Shown: piece after piece, positions 1-6,557 of the stretch | How the letters are laid out: the number at the start of each line of letters is the position of its first letter | Position numbering within the stretch: the stretch's first letter is position 1 | DNA from: Actinomycetota bacterium | GTDB lineage: Bacteria > Actinomycetota > Acidimicrobiia > Acidimicrobiales > JACCXE01 | Direction: 5' to 3' | DNA length: 9,217 nt | Assembly: GCA_013697265.1 (NCBI GenBank) | Contig: JACCXE010000075.1 | Location: forward strand, 1 to 9,217 | The notes under the pieces: generated by a model | What the model saw: the letters and a program-made list of their open reading frames with translations, nothing else | Databases searched by the model: none | What the model was told of the DNA's origin: nothing | Made by a program: the position numbers and the translations under genes

Positions 1-483
1 GCGCTCGCCGTCGGGGCGAGCGCTGAGTCGTGCCGCGGCGTGCTGCGCGATTTCCGGGGGCTCCCTCACCGAATCGAGCTGGTGGGCCACATTGGTGGGG
101 TGCCGTGCTTTGACGACTCGAAGGCAACGACGCCCGCGTCGGTGGTCACCGCCCTGCGCGCTTTTCCGTCCGTCGTGTTGATCGCGGGCGGTAAGAACAA
201 GGGCCTCGACCTATCAACGCTGGCTGAGGCGACCGACCATGTGCGCGCCGTGGTCACCATTGGCACCGCGGCACCCGAAGTTGCCGCCGTATTCGAAGGA
301 CATCGACCGTTCACGCACGCGACGTCGATGGACCAGGCAGTCGCGCAGGCGATCGGCGCGGCGCGCGACGGCGACGTGGTGTTGCTGTCGCCCGCATGCA
401 CGTCGTGGGACGCGTACCGCGACTACGCGGAGCGGGGCGACGATTTCGCGCGCGCGGTGAAGGAACTGGCGGCGACGCGATGA
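1..483 (+). CDS. murD: MurD, UDP-N-acetylmuramoyl-L-alanine–D-glutamate ligase (3' part only)
   Basis: This is the C-terminal 160 residues of MurD; the 5' end lies outside the window and the frame is open from base 1. MurD is the cytoplasmic ATP-dependent ligase that adds D-glutamate to UDP-MurNAc-L-Ala. The visible part covers the end of the central domain and the whole C-terminal Mur ligase domain. Seen directly: the DDSKATTP motif (residues 38-45 of the fragment; the family usually reads DDSKATNP or similar), the glycine-rich VLIAGGKNKGLDL stretch (59-71), and the closing block VLLSPACTSWDAYRDY followed by RGDDF (127-149), which is diagnostic of MurD rather than MurC, MurE or MurF. The stop codon TGA (481-483) overlaps the ATG of ftsW in an ATGA tetranucleotide, so the two are probably translationally coupled. 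An internal GTG at 40 could be read as a start but lies inside the domain and is not one. Confidence 0.96.
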   Translation, partial: ALAVGASAESCRGVLRDFRGLPHRIELVGHIGGVPCFDDSKATTPASVVTALRAFPSVVLIAGGKNKGLDLSTLAEATDHVRAVVTIGTAAPEVAAVFEGHRPFTHATSMDQAVAQAIGAARDGDVVLLSPACTSWDAYRDYAERGDDFARAVKELAATR

Positions 484-1616
484 AGACCGAGCGCGAGATC
501 AAGGCGAGCGCCAAACACGCCGGCGACCCTGGCCGCCCCCTACTGATTGTCGTTGCCGCGCTGTGCGTGGTCGGCCTGGTGATGGTGATGTCGGCCTCGT
601 CGGTCGACGCCCTGCGCAATTACGGGTCGTCGTGGTACTTCTTCATCCGCCAAGCGAGCGCGGTGGTGCTCGGTGGGGGAGCGTTGTGGCTCACCTCGCG
701 TATCGACTACCACGTGTGGCGCAAGTTCGTCGTGCCCGCGGTCATCGGTGTCGTCGTGCTTTTGTTCCTCGTGCTCATCCCGGGGATCGGGCAGACCGCG
801 TACGGCGCCCGCCGCTGGCTGGGCGCAGGCCCACTTCAGTTCCAGCCATCCGAGTTGGCCAAGCTCGCGCTGGTCCTGTTCTCGGCCGACATCCTTGCTC
901 GCCACCCACCGGCGCAAGCAGGGCCCACGCCGCTGTATGTGATCGGCGGCACCACGTTGTTCGTCGCGATGCTCGTGATGGCCCAGCCCGACATGGGCAC
1001 CACCCTCGTGATCGTCTCGAGTGTGCTCGCGGTTTTGGTGCTCGGCGGTACTCCGGCGCGTTTACTCGCGGCCGGTTTCAGCGGCGTCGCCGCGCTCGGC
1101 GCGCTCGTGGCGCTATTCGAGCCCTATCGACGCGAGCGGTTGCTATCGTTCACCGACCCGTTTAAGACGGCGTCGGGCAGCGGCTACCAAGTGGTGCAGT
1201 CTCTCGTCGGCCTGGGTTCGGGGGGCGTCCGCGGCGTAGGCCTCGGCGCCAGCCGGGCCAAGTGGGGCTTCCTGCCCAACGCCCACACCGACTTCATCTT
1301 CGCCATCATCGGCGAGGAGTTGGGGTTGTTCGGAGCCGTCGGCGTCGTGGCGCTCTTCGTCGCCCTCGCCATCTACGGCATCCGCGCCGCTACCCGCGCA
1401 CCCGATGTGTTCGGCGCACTCGTCGCCGGAGGCATCACCGCGTGGCTCGTCGGTCAGGCCGCGCTCAATATGGCCACGGTCGTGGGCGCCCTGCCGGTCA
1501 CGGGCGTGCCGCTGCCCTTCGTTTCCCTCGGCGGCACCTCGACCGTGTTCGGTATGGCGGCGGCCGGGATCGTGGTGAACATCGCCCGCCAGCACGGCGC
1601 GCCATCGTCGCGGTGA
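480..1616 (+). CDS. ftsW: FtsW, septal SEDS peptidoglycan glycosyltransferase
   Basis: FtsW polymerises lipid II into septal glycan strands together with a class B penicillin-binding protein. The product is 378 residues of mostly membrane helices, with a short charged cytoplasmic N-terminus (about 1-18) and roughly ten hydrophobic segments from residue 20 to 370. SEDS signatures are visible: YGARRWLGAGPLQFQPSELAKLA (108-130), QPDMGTT (169-175), HTDFIFAIIGEELG (269-282) and PLPFVSLGGTSTV (344-356). D271 in the HTDF motif lines up with the aspartate known to be essential in FtsW and RodA. I chose the ATG at 480 because it overlaps the murD stop (ATGA) and gives a normal N-terminus; the frame is open further upstream, to an ATG at 396, but that would lie within murD. 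FtsW is preferred over RodA because of the location between murD and murC. The gene that normally follows, murG, is not there. Confidence 0.95.
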   Translation: MKTEREIKASAKHAGDPGRPLLIVVAALCVVGLVMVMSASSVDALRNYGSSWYFFIRQASAVVLGGGALWLTSRIDYHVWRKFVVPAVIGVVVLLFLVLIPGIGQTAYGARRWLGAGPLQFQPSELAKLALVLFSADILARHPPAQAGPTPLYVIGGTTLFVAMLVMAQPDMGTTLVIVSSVLAVLVLGGTPARLLAAGFSGVAALGALVALFEPYRRERLLSFTDPFKTASGSGYQVVQSLVGLGSGGVRGVGLGASRAKWGFLPNAHTDFIFAIIGEELGLFGAVGVVALFVALAIYGIRAATRAPDVFGALVAGGITAWLVGQAALNMATVVGALPVTGVPLPFVSLGGTSTVFGMAAAGIVVNIARQHGAPSSR

Positions 1617-2974
1617 TCAACCTCGACCGACCACAGCGCGTCCACGTCATTGGCGTAGGCGGCGCCGGAATGTCCGCCATCGCCGTCGTGCTCAAGGCTA
1701 TGGGCCACACCGTCAGCGGCTCCGACCAGCGCGACAGCCCCGTGCTCGAACGGGTGGCCGCGTCCGGCGTGCTCACTAAAGTCGGCCACGACGCCCACGA
1801 AGTAGAAGGCGTCGACGCCGTCGCGATCTCCACGGCGATCCGCGACACAAACCCGGCGGTGGTCGCCGCGCACGCGCTTGATATCCCGGTGTACCGCCGG
1901 GCCGAGGTACTGGCCGGCATCTGCGCCCAGCGCGCCACCATCGCGGTGGCCGGCACCCACGGCAAGACCACGACGTCGTCGATGTTGTCGCTAATCCTGG
2001 TCGAGGCGGGTTGGCACCCCTCGTTCATCATCGGCGGCGACGTCAACGAGATCGGGGGTGGGGCGGCGTGGGGCGACGGTGAGTGGTTCGTCGTAGAAGC
2101 CGATGAAAGCGACGGTACCTTCCTCGAATTGCCCCGCAAAGCCGCGATCATCACCAATGTCGCGCCCGACCATCTCGAGCACTACGGCGGTTACGACGAG
2201 TTGCGCGACGCGTTCGCCCGCTTTGCCCGCGAGACCGATGGCCCTGTGGTTGTCGGCGACGCCGCCGACCTGACCGAGTTGACCGACGGCGCCGCAAACA
2301 TCGTCACGGTCGGCACTGACGCGGGCGCCCGCTACCTGATCGACAACGTGGAGCGACAGCGTTCCGCGGTTCGATTCTCGCTGCGGTGGGGGTCGAAGAA
2401 CATCGCCGACTACATCGTGCCAACGCCGGGCCTACACAACGCCCGCAACGCCGCGGTGTCCGCCGCTATGGCGCTGGAACTCGGCGTGCCGGTTGAAGCG
2501 ACCCAGAACGCGCTCGAGCGCTTCGCCGGTGTAGCCCGTCGCTTCCAGTTCCGCGGCACCCAGCGCGGCGTCGACTACGTCGAGGACTACGCCCACCTGC
2601 CCGACGAAGTCGAAGTGGCGATCGCAGCTGCCACCGACGGCGCATGGGAACGCCTTGTCGTCGTGTTCCAACCCCATCGCTACTCACGCACGCAACAACT
2701 CGCCGGTGACTTCGCCACGTCGTTCGACGGCGCCGACCGCGTGATCATCACCGACATCTACGGCAGCGGCGAAGCGCCCCGTCCCGGAGTAACCGGTCGC
2801 CTGGTGGTCGACGCGGTGCGCACCGCGCGTCCCGACCTCGGTGTCACGTGGCTACCCGGTCGAGCCGACCTCGCCGCTCACCTCGCCGGCACCATGCGGC
2901 CGGGCGAGCTGTGCCTGCTTCTGTCGGCCGGCGACCTCACCTCAGTGCCCGACGAGGTCGCCGCAATTCCATGA
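1613..2974 (+). CDS. murC: MurC, UDP-N-acetylmuramate–L-alanine ligase
   Basis: MurC is the cytoplasmic ATP-dependent ligase that adds L-alanine to UDP-MurNAc, the first stem-peptide step. The GTG at 1613 overlaps the ftsW stop (GTGA) and gives 453 residues, close to the usual family length. Seen in order: a Rossmann-like HVIGVGGAGMSAIA at 11-24 (UDP binding), the P-loop AGTHGKTTTSS at 113-123, ADESDGTF at 163-170, NVAPDHLEHYG at 182-192, PGLHNARNAA at 272-281, RRFQFRG at 309-315, the C-terminal domain motif DYAHLPDE at 325-332, FQPHRYSRT at 352-360 and DIYGSGEAP at 381-389. The motif at 325-332 usually reads DYAHHPTE or DYGHHPTE in well-studied MurC, so the second histidine is leucine here. 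Everything else looks intact. It is followed by murB through an ATGA overlap. Confidence 0.96.
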   Translation: MINLDRPQRVHVIGVGGAGMSAIAVVLKAMGHTVSGSDQRDSPVLERVAASGVLTKVGHDAHEVEGVDAVAISTAIRDTNPAVVAAHALDIPVYRRAEVLAGICAQRATIAVAGTHGKTTTSSMLSLILVEAGWHPSFIIGGDVNEIGGGAAWGDGEWFVVEADESDGTFLELPRKAAIITNVAPDHLEHYGGYDELRDAFARFARETDGPVVVGDAADLTELTDGAANIVTVGTDAGARYLIDNVERQRSAVRFSLRWGSKNIADYIVPTPGLHNARNAAVSAAMALELGVPVEATQNALERFAGVARRFQFRGTQRGVDYVEDYAHLPDEVEVAIAAATDGAWERLVVVFQPHRYSRTQQLAGDFATSFDGADRVIITDIYGSGEAPRPGVTGRLVVDAVRTARPDLGVTWLPGRADLAAHLAGTMRPGELCLLLSAGDLTSVPDEVAAIP

Positions 2975-3888
2975 CGTCGCCGGAAGCGATCGACGCCGCG
3001 GCGCGATTGCTCGGCGCACTGGCCGAGCGCGACGCGCCGCTCGGCGCTCGCACCACCTACCGCGTCGGCGGCCACGCCGCTCTGCTCGTGGTGGCCCACA
3101 TCGGGGCGGACCTGCGGCGGGTGCGCACCGCAGTGATGGAAACGAACGCCGACGTGCTTGTCGTCGGGCGGGGGTCGAACATGCTGGTGGCCGACGACGG
3201 CTTTGACGGAATAGCGGTGGCTCTGGGCGACGAGTTCGCTGACGTCGCGCCGAACGTCGGCGCCGCCACCATTACCGCCGGCGGGGCAGCCGCTTTTCCG
3301 CTGCTCGCTCGCGCGGCGGCCGCCGCGGGGTTGGGGGGCCTCGAATGGGCGGTTGGTATCCCGGGATCGGTGGGTGGCGCCGTGCGCATGAACGCGGGCG
3401 GCCACGGGTCCGACGTGGCCGCGCACCTGATGGCGTGGTCATTCGTCGATCTGGGGGGCGGGCCCGACGGCGAACGCACTCTGGCTGACCTCGACGCGTC
3501 CTACCGGCATACGTCGGTGGGCGCCGCGCACGTGGTCGTCGAGGCGACGCTGGCGGCCAATCCTGCGGACCCGGCCGAGGCGGACGCGGCGATGGCCGAG
3601 ATCGTGCGCTGGCGCCGCGCCAACCAACCGGGCGGCCAGAACGCGGGCTCGGTCTTCACGAATCCAGACCACGACAGCGCCGGTCGCATCATCGACGCCG
3701 CCGGGTGCAAAGGGTTACGCGTCGGCAGCGCGGAGGTCTCGACCAAACACGCCAACTTCATTCAGGCCGATCCGGGTGGCTCGGCCGACGACGTACGCGC
3801 GCTCATGTTCGAGGTGCAGCGCCGAGTATTCGAAGCAACGGGAATCGAACTGAAGACCGAAGTGCGTCTGATCGGGTTCGGCCCATGA
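2971..3888 (+). CDS. murB: MurB, UDP-N-acetylenolpyruvoylglucosamine reductase
   Basis: MurB is the FAD- and NADPH-dependent enzyme that reduces UDP-GlcNAc-enolpyruvate to UDP-MurNAc, directly upstream of the MurC reaction. The product is 305 residues. FAD-binding motifs are clear: TTYRVGGHA (28-36), VVGRGSNMLVADDGFDG (64-80) and GLEWAVGIPGSVGGAVRMN (122-141). Likely catalytic residues are R179 in YRHTS, S227 in NAGSVFTNP (the proton donor serine) and E297 in EVRLIG. The block AGRIIDAAG–KGLRVGSAEVSTKHANFI (237-264) is typical of the shorter, type II enzyme, which lacks the Tyr loop of the E. coli form. The ATG at 2971 overlaps the murC stop (ATGA), and the TGA at 3886-3888 overlaps the ATG of ftsQ the same way. 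The close packing suggests co-translation with both neighbours. Confidence 0.96.
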   Translation: MTSPEAIDAAARLLGALAERDAPLGARTTYRVGGHAALLVVAHIGADLRRVRTAVMETNADVLVVGRGSNMLVADDGFDGIAVALGDEFADVAPNVGAATITAGGAAAFPLLARAAAAAGLGGLEWAVGIPGSVGGAVRMNAGGHGSDVAAHLMAWSFVDLGGGPDGERTLADLDASYRHTSVGAAHVVVEATLAANPADPAEADAAMAEIVRWRRANQPGGQNAGSVFTNPDHDSAGRIIDAAGCKGLRVGSAEVSTKHANFIQADPGGSADDVRALMFEVQRRVFEATGIELKTEVRLIGFGP

Positions 3889-4691
3889 GCGAACCCAAGC
3901 ACGCCACCGCCCAGAAACGGATTGACCCGCGGGTGGCCAAGCGCCGCCAGGAGGTCGCGCGCGAGCAGGGGCGACGCCGACTGCGGGTGGTGGTCGTCTT
4001 CGCTTCGGTCATCGTCGTGATGTTCGGCGCGGTCGGGCTGCTGCGCTCGCCCCTGCTCGACGTGGACCGGGTGGAGGTGCGCGGTGCCAGCGAGACCTCG
4101 GTCGAGAGTGTCCTTGCGGTCACCGGTCTGTCCGCGCAGGGCCACGCCATGATCGCGGTCGACCGCTTTGCCCTGGCCACCAAGATCGAACGCTTGCCCT
4201 GGGTCGACACGGCCGAGGTCACGCGCAAGTGGCCCAACGTCGTACGCGTGGCCGTGCGGGAGCGAACCGCGATCGGCGTGATCGCGGTGCCCGGGGGAGT
4301 CGCCTTGCTTGACGGCACTGGGCGGGTGCTGGAAACCGCTAAGGAACCACCCGCTGGCACCATTGCCGTAACCGCTCCAGAAAGGGTGCCCGGGCCCGGA
4401 CAGATGGTCGGCCCGGCGATTCGGTCGGCACTGGCGGTTCTTCGCGGCCTGTCTCCGGAGTTGCTGGCCAAGGTGCAGTCGGTTCACCGCCTAGTCGGCA
4501 AGCCCCCGACCTACGACCTGACAATCGCGACCGGCGTCACGATTCGTTTGGGCGAGCCAACGAGGGTGGCAGAAAAGCTGGCCGCCGCCGAGGCGGTGCT
4601 CGCGGCGCAGAACGCCCCGGGCACCGTGATCGACGTACGGGTGCCGCAATCACCCGCGGTCACCCACACCGCGGCCGATACCAAACCTTGA
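3885..4691 (+). CDS. ftsQ: FtsQ/DivIB, divisome scaffold protein with POTRA domain
   Basis: FtsQ is a bitopic membrane protein that binds FtsL and FtsB (DivIC) and brings them to the septum. The product is 268 residues. It has a strongly basic cytoplasmic tail (about 1-34, with RVAKRRQ and GRRRLR), one transmembrane segment (about 35-53), then a POTRA domain starting at LLDVDRVEVRGASETS (57-72) with the characteristic LPWVDTAEVTRKWPNVVRVAVRERTAIG (104-131). The C-terminal beta domain ends with IRLGEPTRVAEKLAAAEAVL and DVRVPQSPAV, the usual FtsQ finish. The start ATG at 3885 overlaps the murB stop (ATGA). This is the last gene of the overlapping murD–ftsQ chain. Its stop codon lies inside the −35 box of a candidate ftsZ promoter. 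Confidence 0.93.
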   Translation: MSEPKHATAQKRIDPRVAKRRQEVAREQGRRRLRVVVVFASVIVVMFGAVGLLRSPLLDVDRVEVRGASETSVESVLAVTGLSAQGHAMIAVDRFALATKIERLPWVDTAEVTRKWPNVVRVAVRERTAIGVIAVPGGVALLDGTGRVLETAKEPPAGTIAVTAPERVPGPGQMVGPAIRSALAVLRGLSPELLAKVQSVHRLVGKPPTYDLTIATGVTIRLGEPTRVAEKLAAAEAVLAAQNAPGTVIDVRVPQSPAVTHTAADTKP

Positions 4692-4716
4692 CGGTGAGAG
4701 ATACCGCCGTTATTGT
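4688..4716 (+). promoter_or_regulatory. Candidate ftsZ promoter P1
   Basis: TTGACG (4688-4693) and TATTGT (4711-4716) are separated by exactly 17 bases, close to the housekeeping sigma consensus (TTGACA, TATAAT) at both boxes. The −35 box contains the ftsQ stop codon TGA (4689-4691). Transcription would begin near 4723, leaving an untranslated leader of roughly 95 bases before ftsZ. The match is seen in sequence; activity is inferred. Confidence 0.5.
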
Positions 4717-4734
4717 CTCGACCGCCACGAGAGC

Positions 4735-4763
4735 TTGACATAACACTCAGTCTTATCTAGAGG
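4735..4763 (+). promoter_or_regulatory. Candidate ftsZ promoter P2
   Basis: A perfect −35 hexamer TTGACA lies at 4735-4740. At 17 bases downstream is TAGAGG (4758-4763), a poor −10 that keeps only the leading TA. The promoter call therefore rests mainly on the −35 box and on its location in the only sizeable gap of the cluster. An inverted repeat (4742-4772) covers the spacer and −10 region, so this could be a regulated promoter, or the TTGACA may belong to an operator instead. Confidence 0.38.
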
Positions 4764-4772
4764 TTGAGGGTT
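4742..4772 (+). promoter_or_regulatory. Inverted repeat upstream of ftsZ, possible operator
   Basis: The half-sites AACACTCA (4742-4749) and TGAGGGTT (4765-4772) are inverted copies matching at 7 of 8 positions, separated by 15 bases. The spacing puts the half-site centres about two helical turns apart (23 bases), which suits a dimeric DNA-binding protein. It lies between the P2 −35 box and the ftsZ ribosome-binding site. No regulator can be named from sequence. There is no T-run after it, so an intrinsic terminator is unlikely. Confidence 0.35.
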
Positions 4773-4804
4773 GGCTGGGGCCTCGGGCAATTTCCCCTTT
4801 ATCC

Positions 4805-4810
4805 AGGAGG
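4805..4810 (+). promoter_or_regulatory. Strong Shine-Dalgarno sequence of ftsZ
   Basis: AGGAGG is a full match to the anti-Shine-Dalgarno and lies nine bases before the GTG at 4820. It decides the ftsZ start. It contrasts with the murC–ftsQ genes, which rely on stop-start overlaps, and fits the high FtsZ output cells need. Confidence 0.85.
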
Positions 4811-4819
4811 ATCCGGACT

Positions 4820-5881
4820 GTGCCCGGTGCAACCCAAAACTACATCGCCGTCATCAAGGTGGTCGGCATTGGCGGTGGCGGCGTAAACGCCGTGAACCGA
4901 ATGATCGACGCCGGTCTAAAGGGCGTTGAGTTCATCGCCATAAATACCGATGCGCAGGCGCTGCTGATGAGTGACGCTGATGTGAAGCTCGACATCGGCC
5001 GACAGCTCACGCGTGGCCTCGGCGCCGGCTCCGACCCTGAGATTGGTCGCCAGGCCGCCGAAGAACACCGTGACGAGATCGAAGAGATGCTCAAGGGCGC
5101 CGACATGGTGTTCATCACCGCCGGCAAGGGCGGCGGCACCGGCACCGGTGGCGCACCAGTTGTGGCCGAGATCGCGAAGTCGATCGGCGCGCTCACGATC
5201 GGCGTTGTCACCCGTCCGTTCGGCTTTGAGGGCCGCCAGCGCGCGGTGCGGGCCGAAACCGGCATCCAAAAGCTGCGGGAAAAGGTCGACACCCTCATCA
5301 CGATCCCGAATGATCGCCTTCTGACCGTGTCGAACGACAAGACCTCGATGGTCAACGCGTTCAAGGTCGCCGACGAAGTGCTGCTCCAAGGTGTGCAGGG
5401 CATCACCGACCTCATCACCACGCCCGGACTCATCAACACCGACTTCGCTGACGTCAAGGCCGTCATGAGCAGCGCCGGCACCGCGATCATGGGTATCGGC
5501 ACCGCATCGGGCGACGATCGGGCCACGGTGGCTGCCCGCGCCGCGATCACGAGCCCTCTACTTGAGGCGTCGATCGAAGGCGCCCGGGGCATCCTGCTCA
5601 ACATCAAGGGCGGCAGCGATCTGGGCTTGTTCGAGGTGCAGTCTGCGGCCGGCATCGTGCACGAGCACGCACATCCCGACGCCAACATCATCTTCGGCAC
5701 CGTGGTCGACGACGCGATGGGCGACGAGGTGCAGGTCACTGTCATTGCGGCCGGTTTCGAACGGTGGGACGACCAGGGCCAGCGCTCGAGCGAGCGCGGC
5801 GGCCTGGGGTTGAGTACGCGTGACGACTTTGACGACGACGACGGCGATGACGAGTTCGACGTCCCCAGCTTCCTCAAGTAG
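4820..5881 (+). CDS. ftsZ: FtsZ, tubulin-like cell division GTPase
   Basis: FtsZ polymerises with GTP into the Z ring at midcell and recruits the rest of the divisome. The product is 353 residues. Seen: glycine-rich GIGGGGVNAVNRMI (16-29), NTDAQAL (42-48), the tubulin signature GGGTGTG (104-110), TRPFGFEG (131-138), NDRLL (164-168) and the T7 synergy loop NTDFADVKAVM (206-216) with D208 and D211, which complete the GTPase site of the neighbouring subunit. The conserved C-terminal peptide is present as DEFDVPSFLK (344-353), the docking site for partners such as SepF. The core runs to about residue 315, leaving a linker of only some 28 residues, much of it aspartate; actinobacterial FtsZ is usually longer. 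The GTG start is fixed by AGGAGG nine bases upstream. There is no ftsA nearby; sepF lies three genes downstream. Confidence 0.98.
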   Translation: MPGATQNYIAVIKVVGIGGGGVNAVNRMIDAGLKGVEFIAINTDAQALLMSDADVKLDIGRQLTRGLGAGSDPEIGRQAAEEHRDEIEEMLKGADMVFITAGKGGGTGTGGAPVVAEIAKSIGALTIGVVTRPFGFEGRQRAVRAETGIQKLREKVDTLITIPNDRLLTVSNDKTSMVNAFKVADEVLLQGVQGITDLITTPGLINTDFADVKAVMSSAGTAIMGIGTASGDDRATVAARAAITSPLLEASIEGARGILLNIKGGSDLGLFEVQSAAGIVHEHAHPDANIIFGTVVDDAMGDEVQVTVIAAGFERWDDQGQRSSERGGLGLSTRDDFDDDDGDDEFDVPSFLK

Positions 5882-6557
5882 CGGGTTTCGATTCGTGCGG
5901 CTAGGTGCCGCCGAGTTTCGCTTCACCACATCAGCAGACGGTGACTTCGCGCCGCCGCCTTCGTTTGACGACGACGGTCTGGCGCAACGCCGTCGCATCA
6001 TCGCCGACTTCCCCTGGACCTGGCTCCGGCAGGTCCACGGCGTTGATGCGGTTGTCGTGACTGAACCCGGTGCGCATAAGGGCGCGGCCGTCGACGCCGC
6101 GGTTGCGGTCGTGCCAAACGCTCCCGTGGCGGTGGTCACGGCAGACTGCGCGCCGATCGTGCTCGTCGACGACGACGGCGGCTCCGTTGCCGTGGTGCAT
6201 GCCGGTTGGCGCGGGTTGACCAGTGGCGTCATGGCGGCCGCGGTCAACGCCATGCGTGCAAACGGGGCGGGCGTCATCCGTGCCGCCCTGGGTCCGTGCA
6301 TTCATGCCGAGTGCTACGAGTTCGTCGGCGACGACCTCGACGTGGTCGTCGAACGGTTCGGGCCCGACGTGCGCGGCGTCACCAAGGCCGGTACCGCCGC
6401 TCTCGACCTGCCCGCCGCGGTTCGCGTCGCGCTCGGCGAGCTCGGCGTGGAACTGGCCTTCGACGCGGACGCATGCACTTCGTGTACGCCCGGTTATTGG
6501 TCGCATCGCGCTCGCGGTGACAAGGAACGACAGGCCACAGTTGCGTGGTTGGCGTGA
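5847..6557 (+). CDS. pgeF: PgeF/YfiH/YlmD-type laccase-domain protein, peptidoglycan editing factor
   Basis: This belongs to the multicopper polyphenol oxidoreductase (laccase-domain) family; in E. coli YfiH/PgeF hydrolyses mis-made UDP-MurNAc-L-Ser so that the stem peptide keeps L-Ala, the MurC product. Numbered from the ATG at 5847 (236 residues), the metal and catalytic triad is visible as H64 in LRQVHG, C101 in TADCAP and H118 in HAGWRG. Further family blocks are GPCIHAECYEFV (149-160), CTSC (210-213) and YWSHRARGDKERQ (217-229). The start is uncertain: the ATG at 5847 would overlap the end of ftsZ by 35 bases and give a low-complexity Ser/Thr leader, a GTG at 5820 overlaps further, and a GTG at 5895, after the ftsZ stop, starts right at the conserved domain. 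No site has a good Shine-Dalgarno. The stop overlaps the start of the next gene. Confidence 0.9.
   Translation: MTSSTSPASSSSGFRFVRLGAAEFRFTTSADGDFAPPPSFDDDGLAQRRRIIADFPWTWLRQVHGVDAVVVTEPGAHKGAAVDAAVAVVPNAPVAVVTADCAPIVLVDDDGGSVAVVHAGWRGLTSGVMAAAVNAMRANGAGVIRAALGPCIHAECYEFVGDDLDVVVERFGPDVRGVTKAGTAALDLPAAVRVALGELGVELAFDADACTSCTPGYWSHRARGDKERQATVAWLA

Noticed and set aside
563..1165. Open frame of 200 codons inside ftsW in another + frame
   Set aside because: It is Arg-rich and low complexity. The ftsW frame carries all SEDS motifs through this region.
4777..4800. Possible attenuator (GGGG…CCCCTTT) upstream of the ftsZ ribosome site
   Set aside because: Only four base pairs can form and the T-run is three bases, too weak for a terminator.
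4840..5877. Open frame of 345 codons on the − strand, antisense to nearly all of ftsZ
   Set aside because: It is Ser/Pro/Ala-rich with no motif. Its length follows from GC-rich codon bias in ftsZ, which is unmistakable on the + strand.
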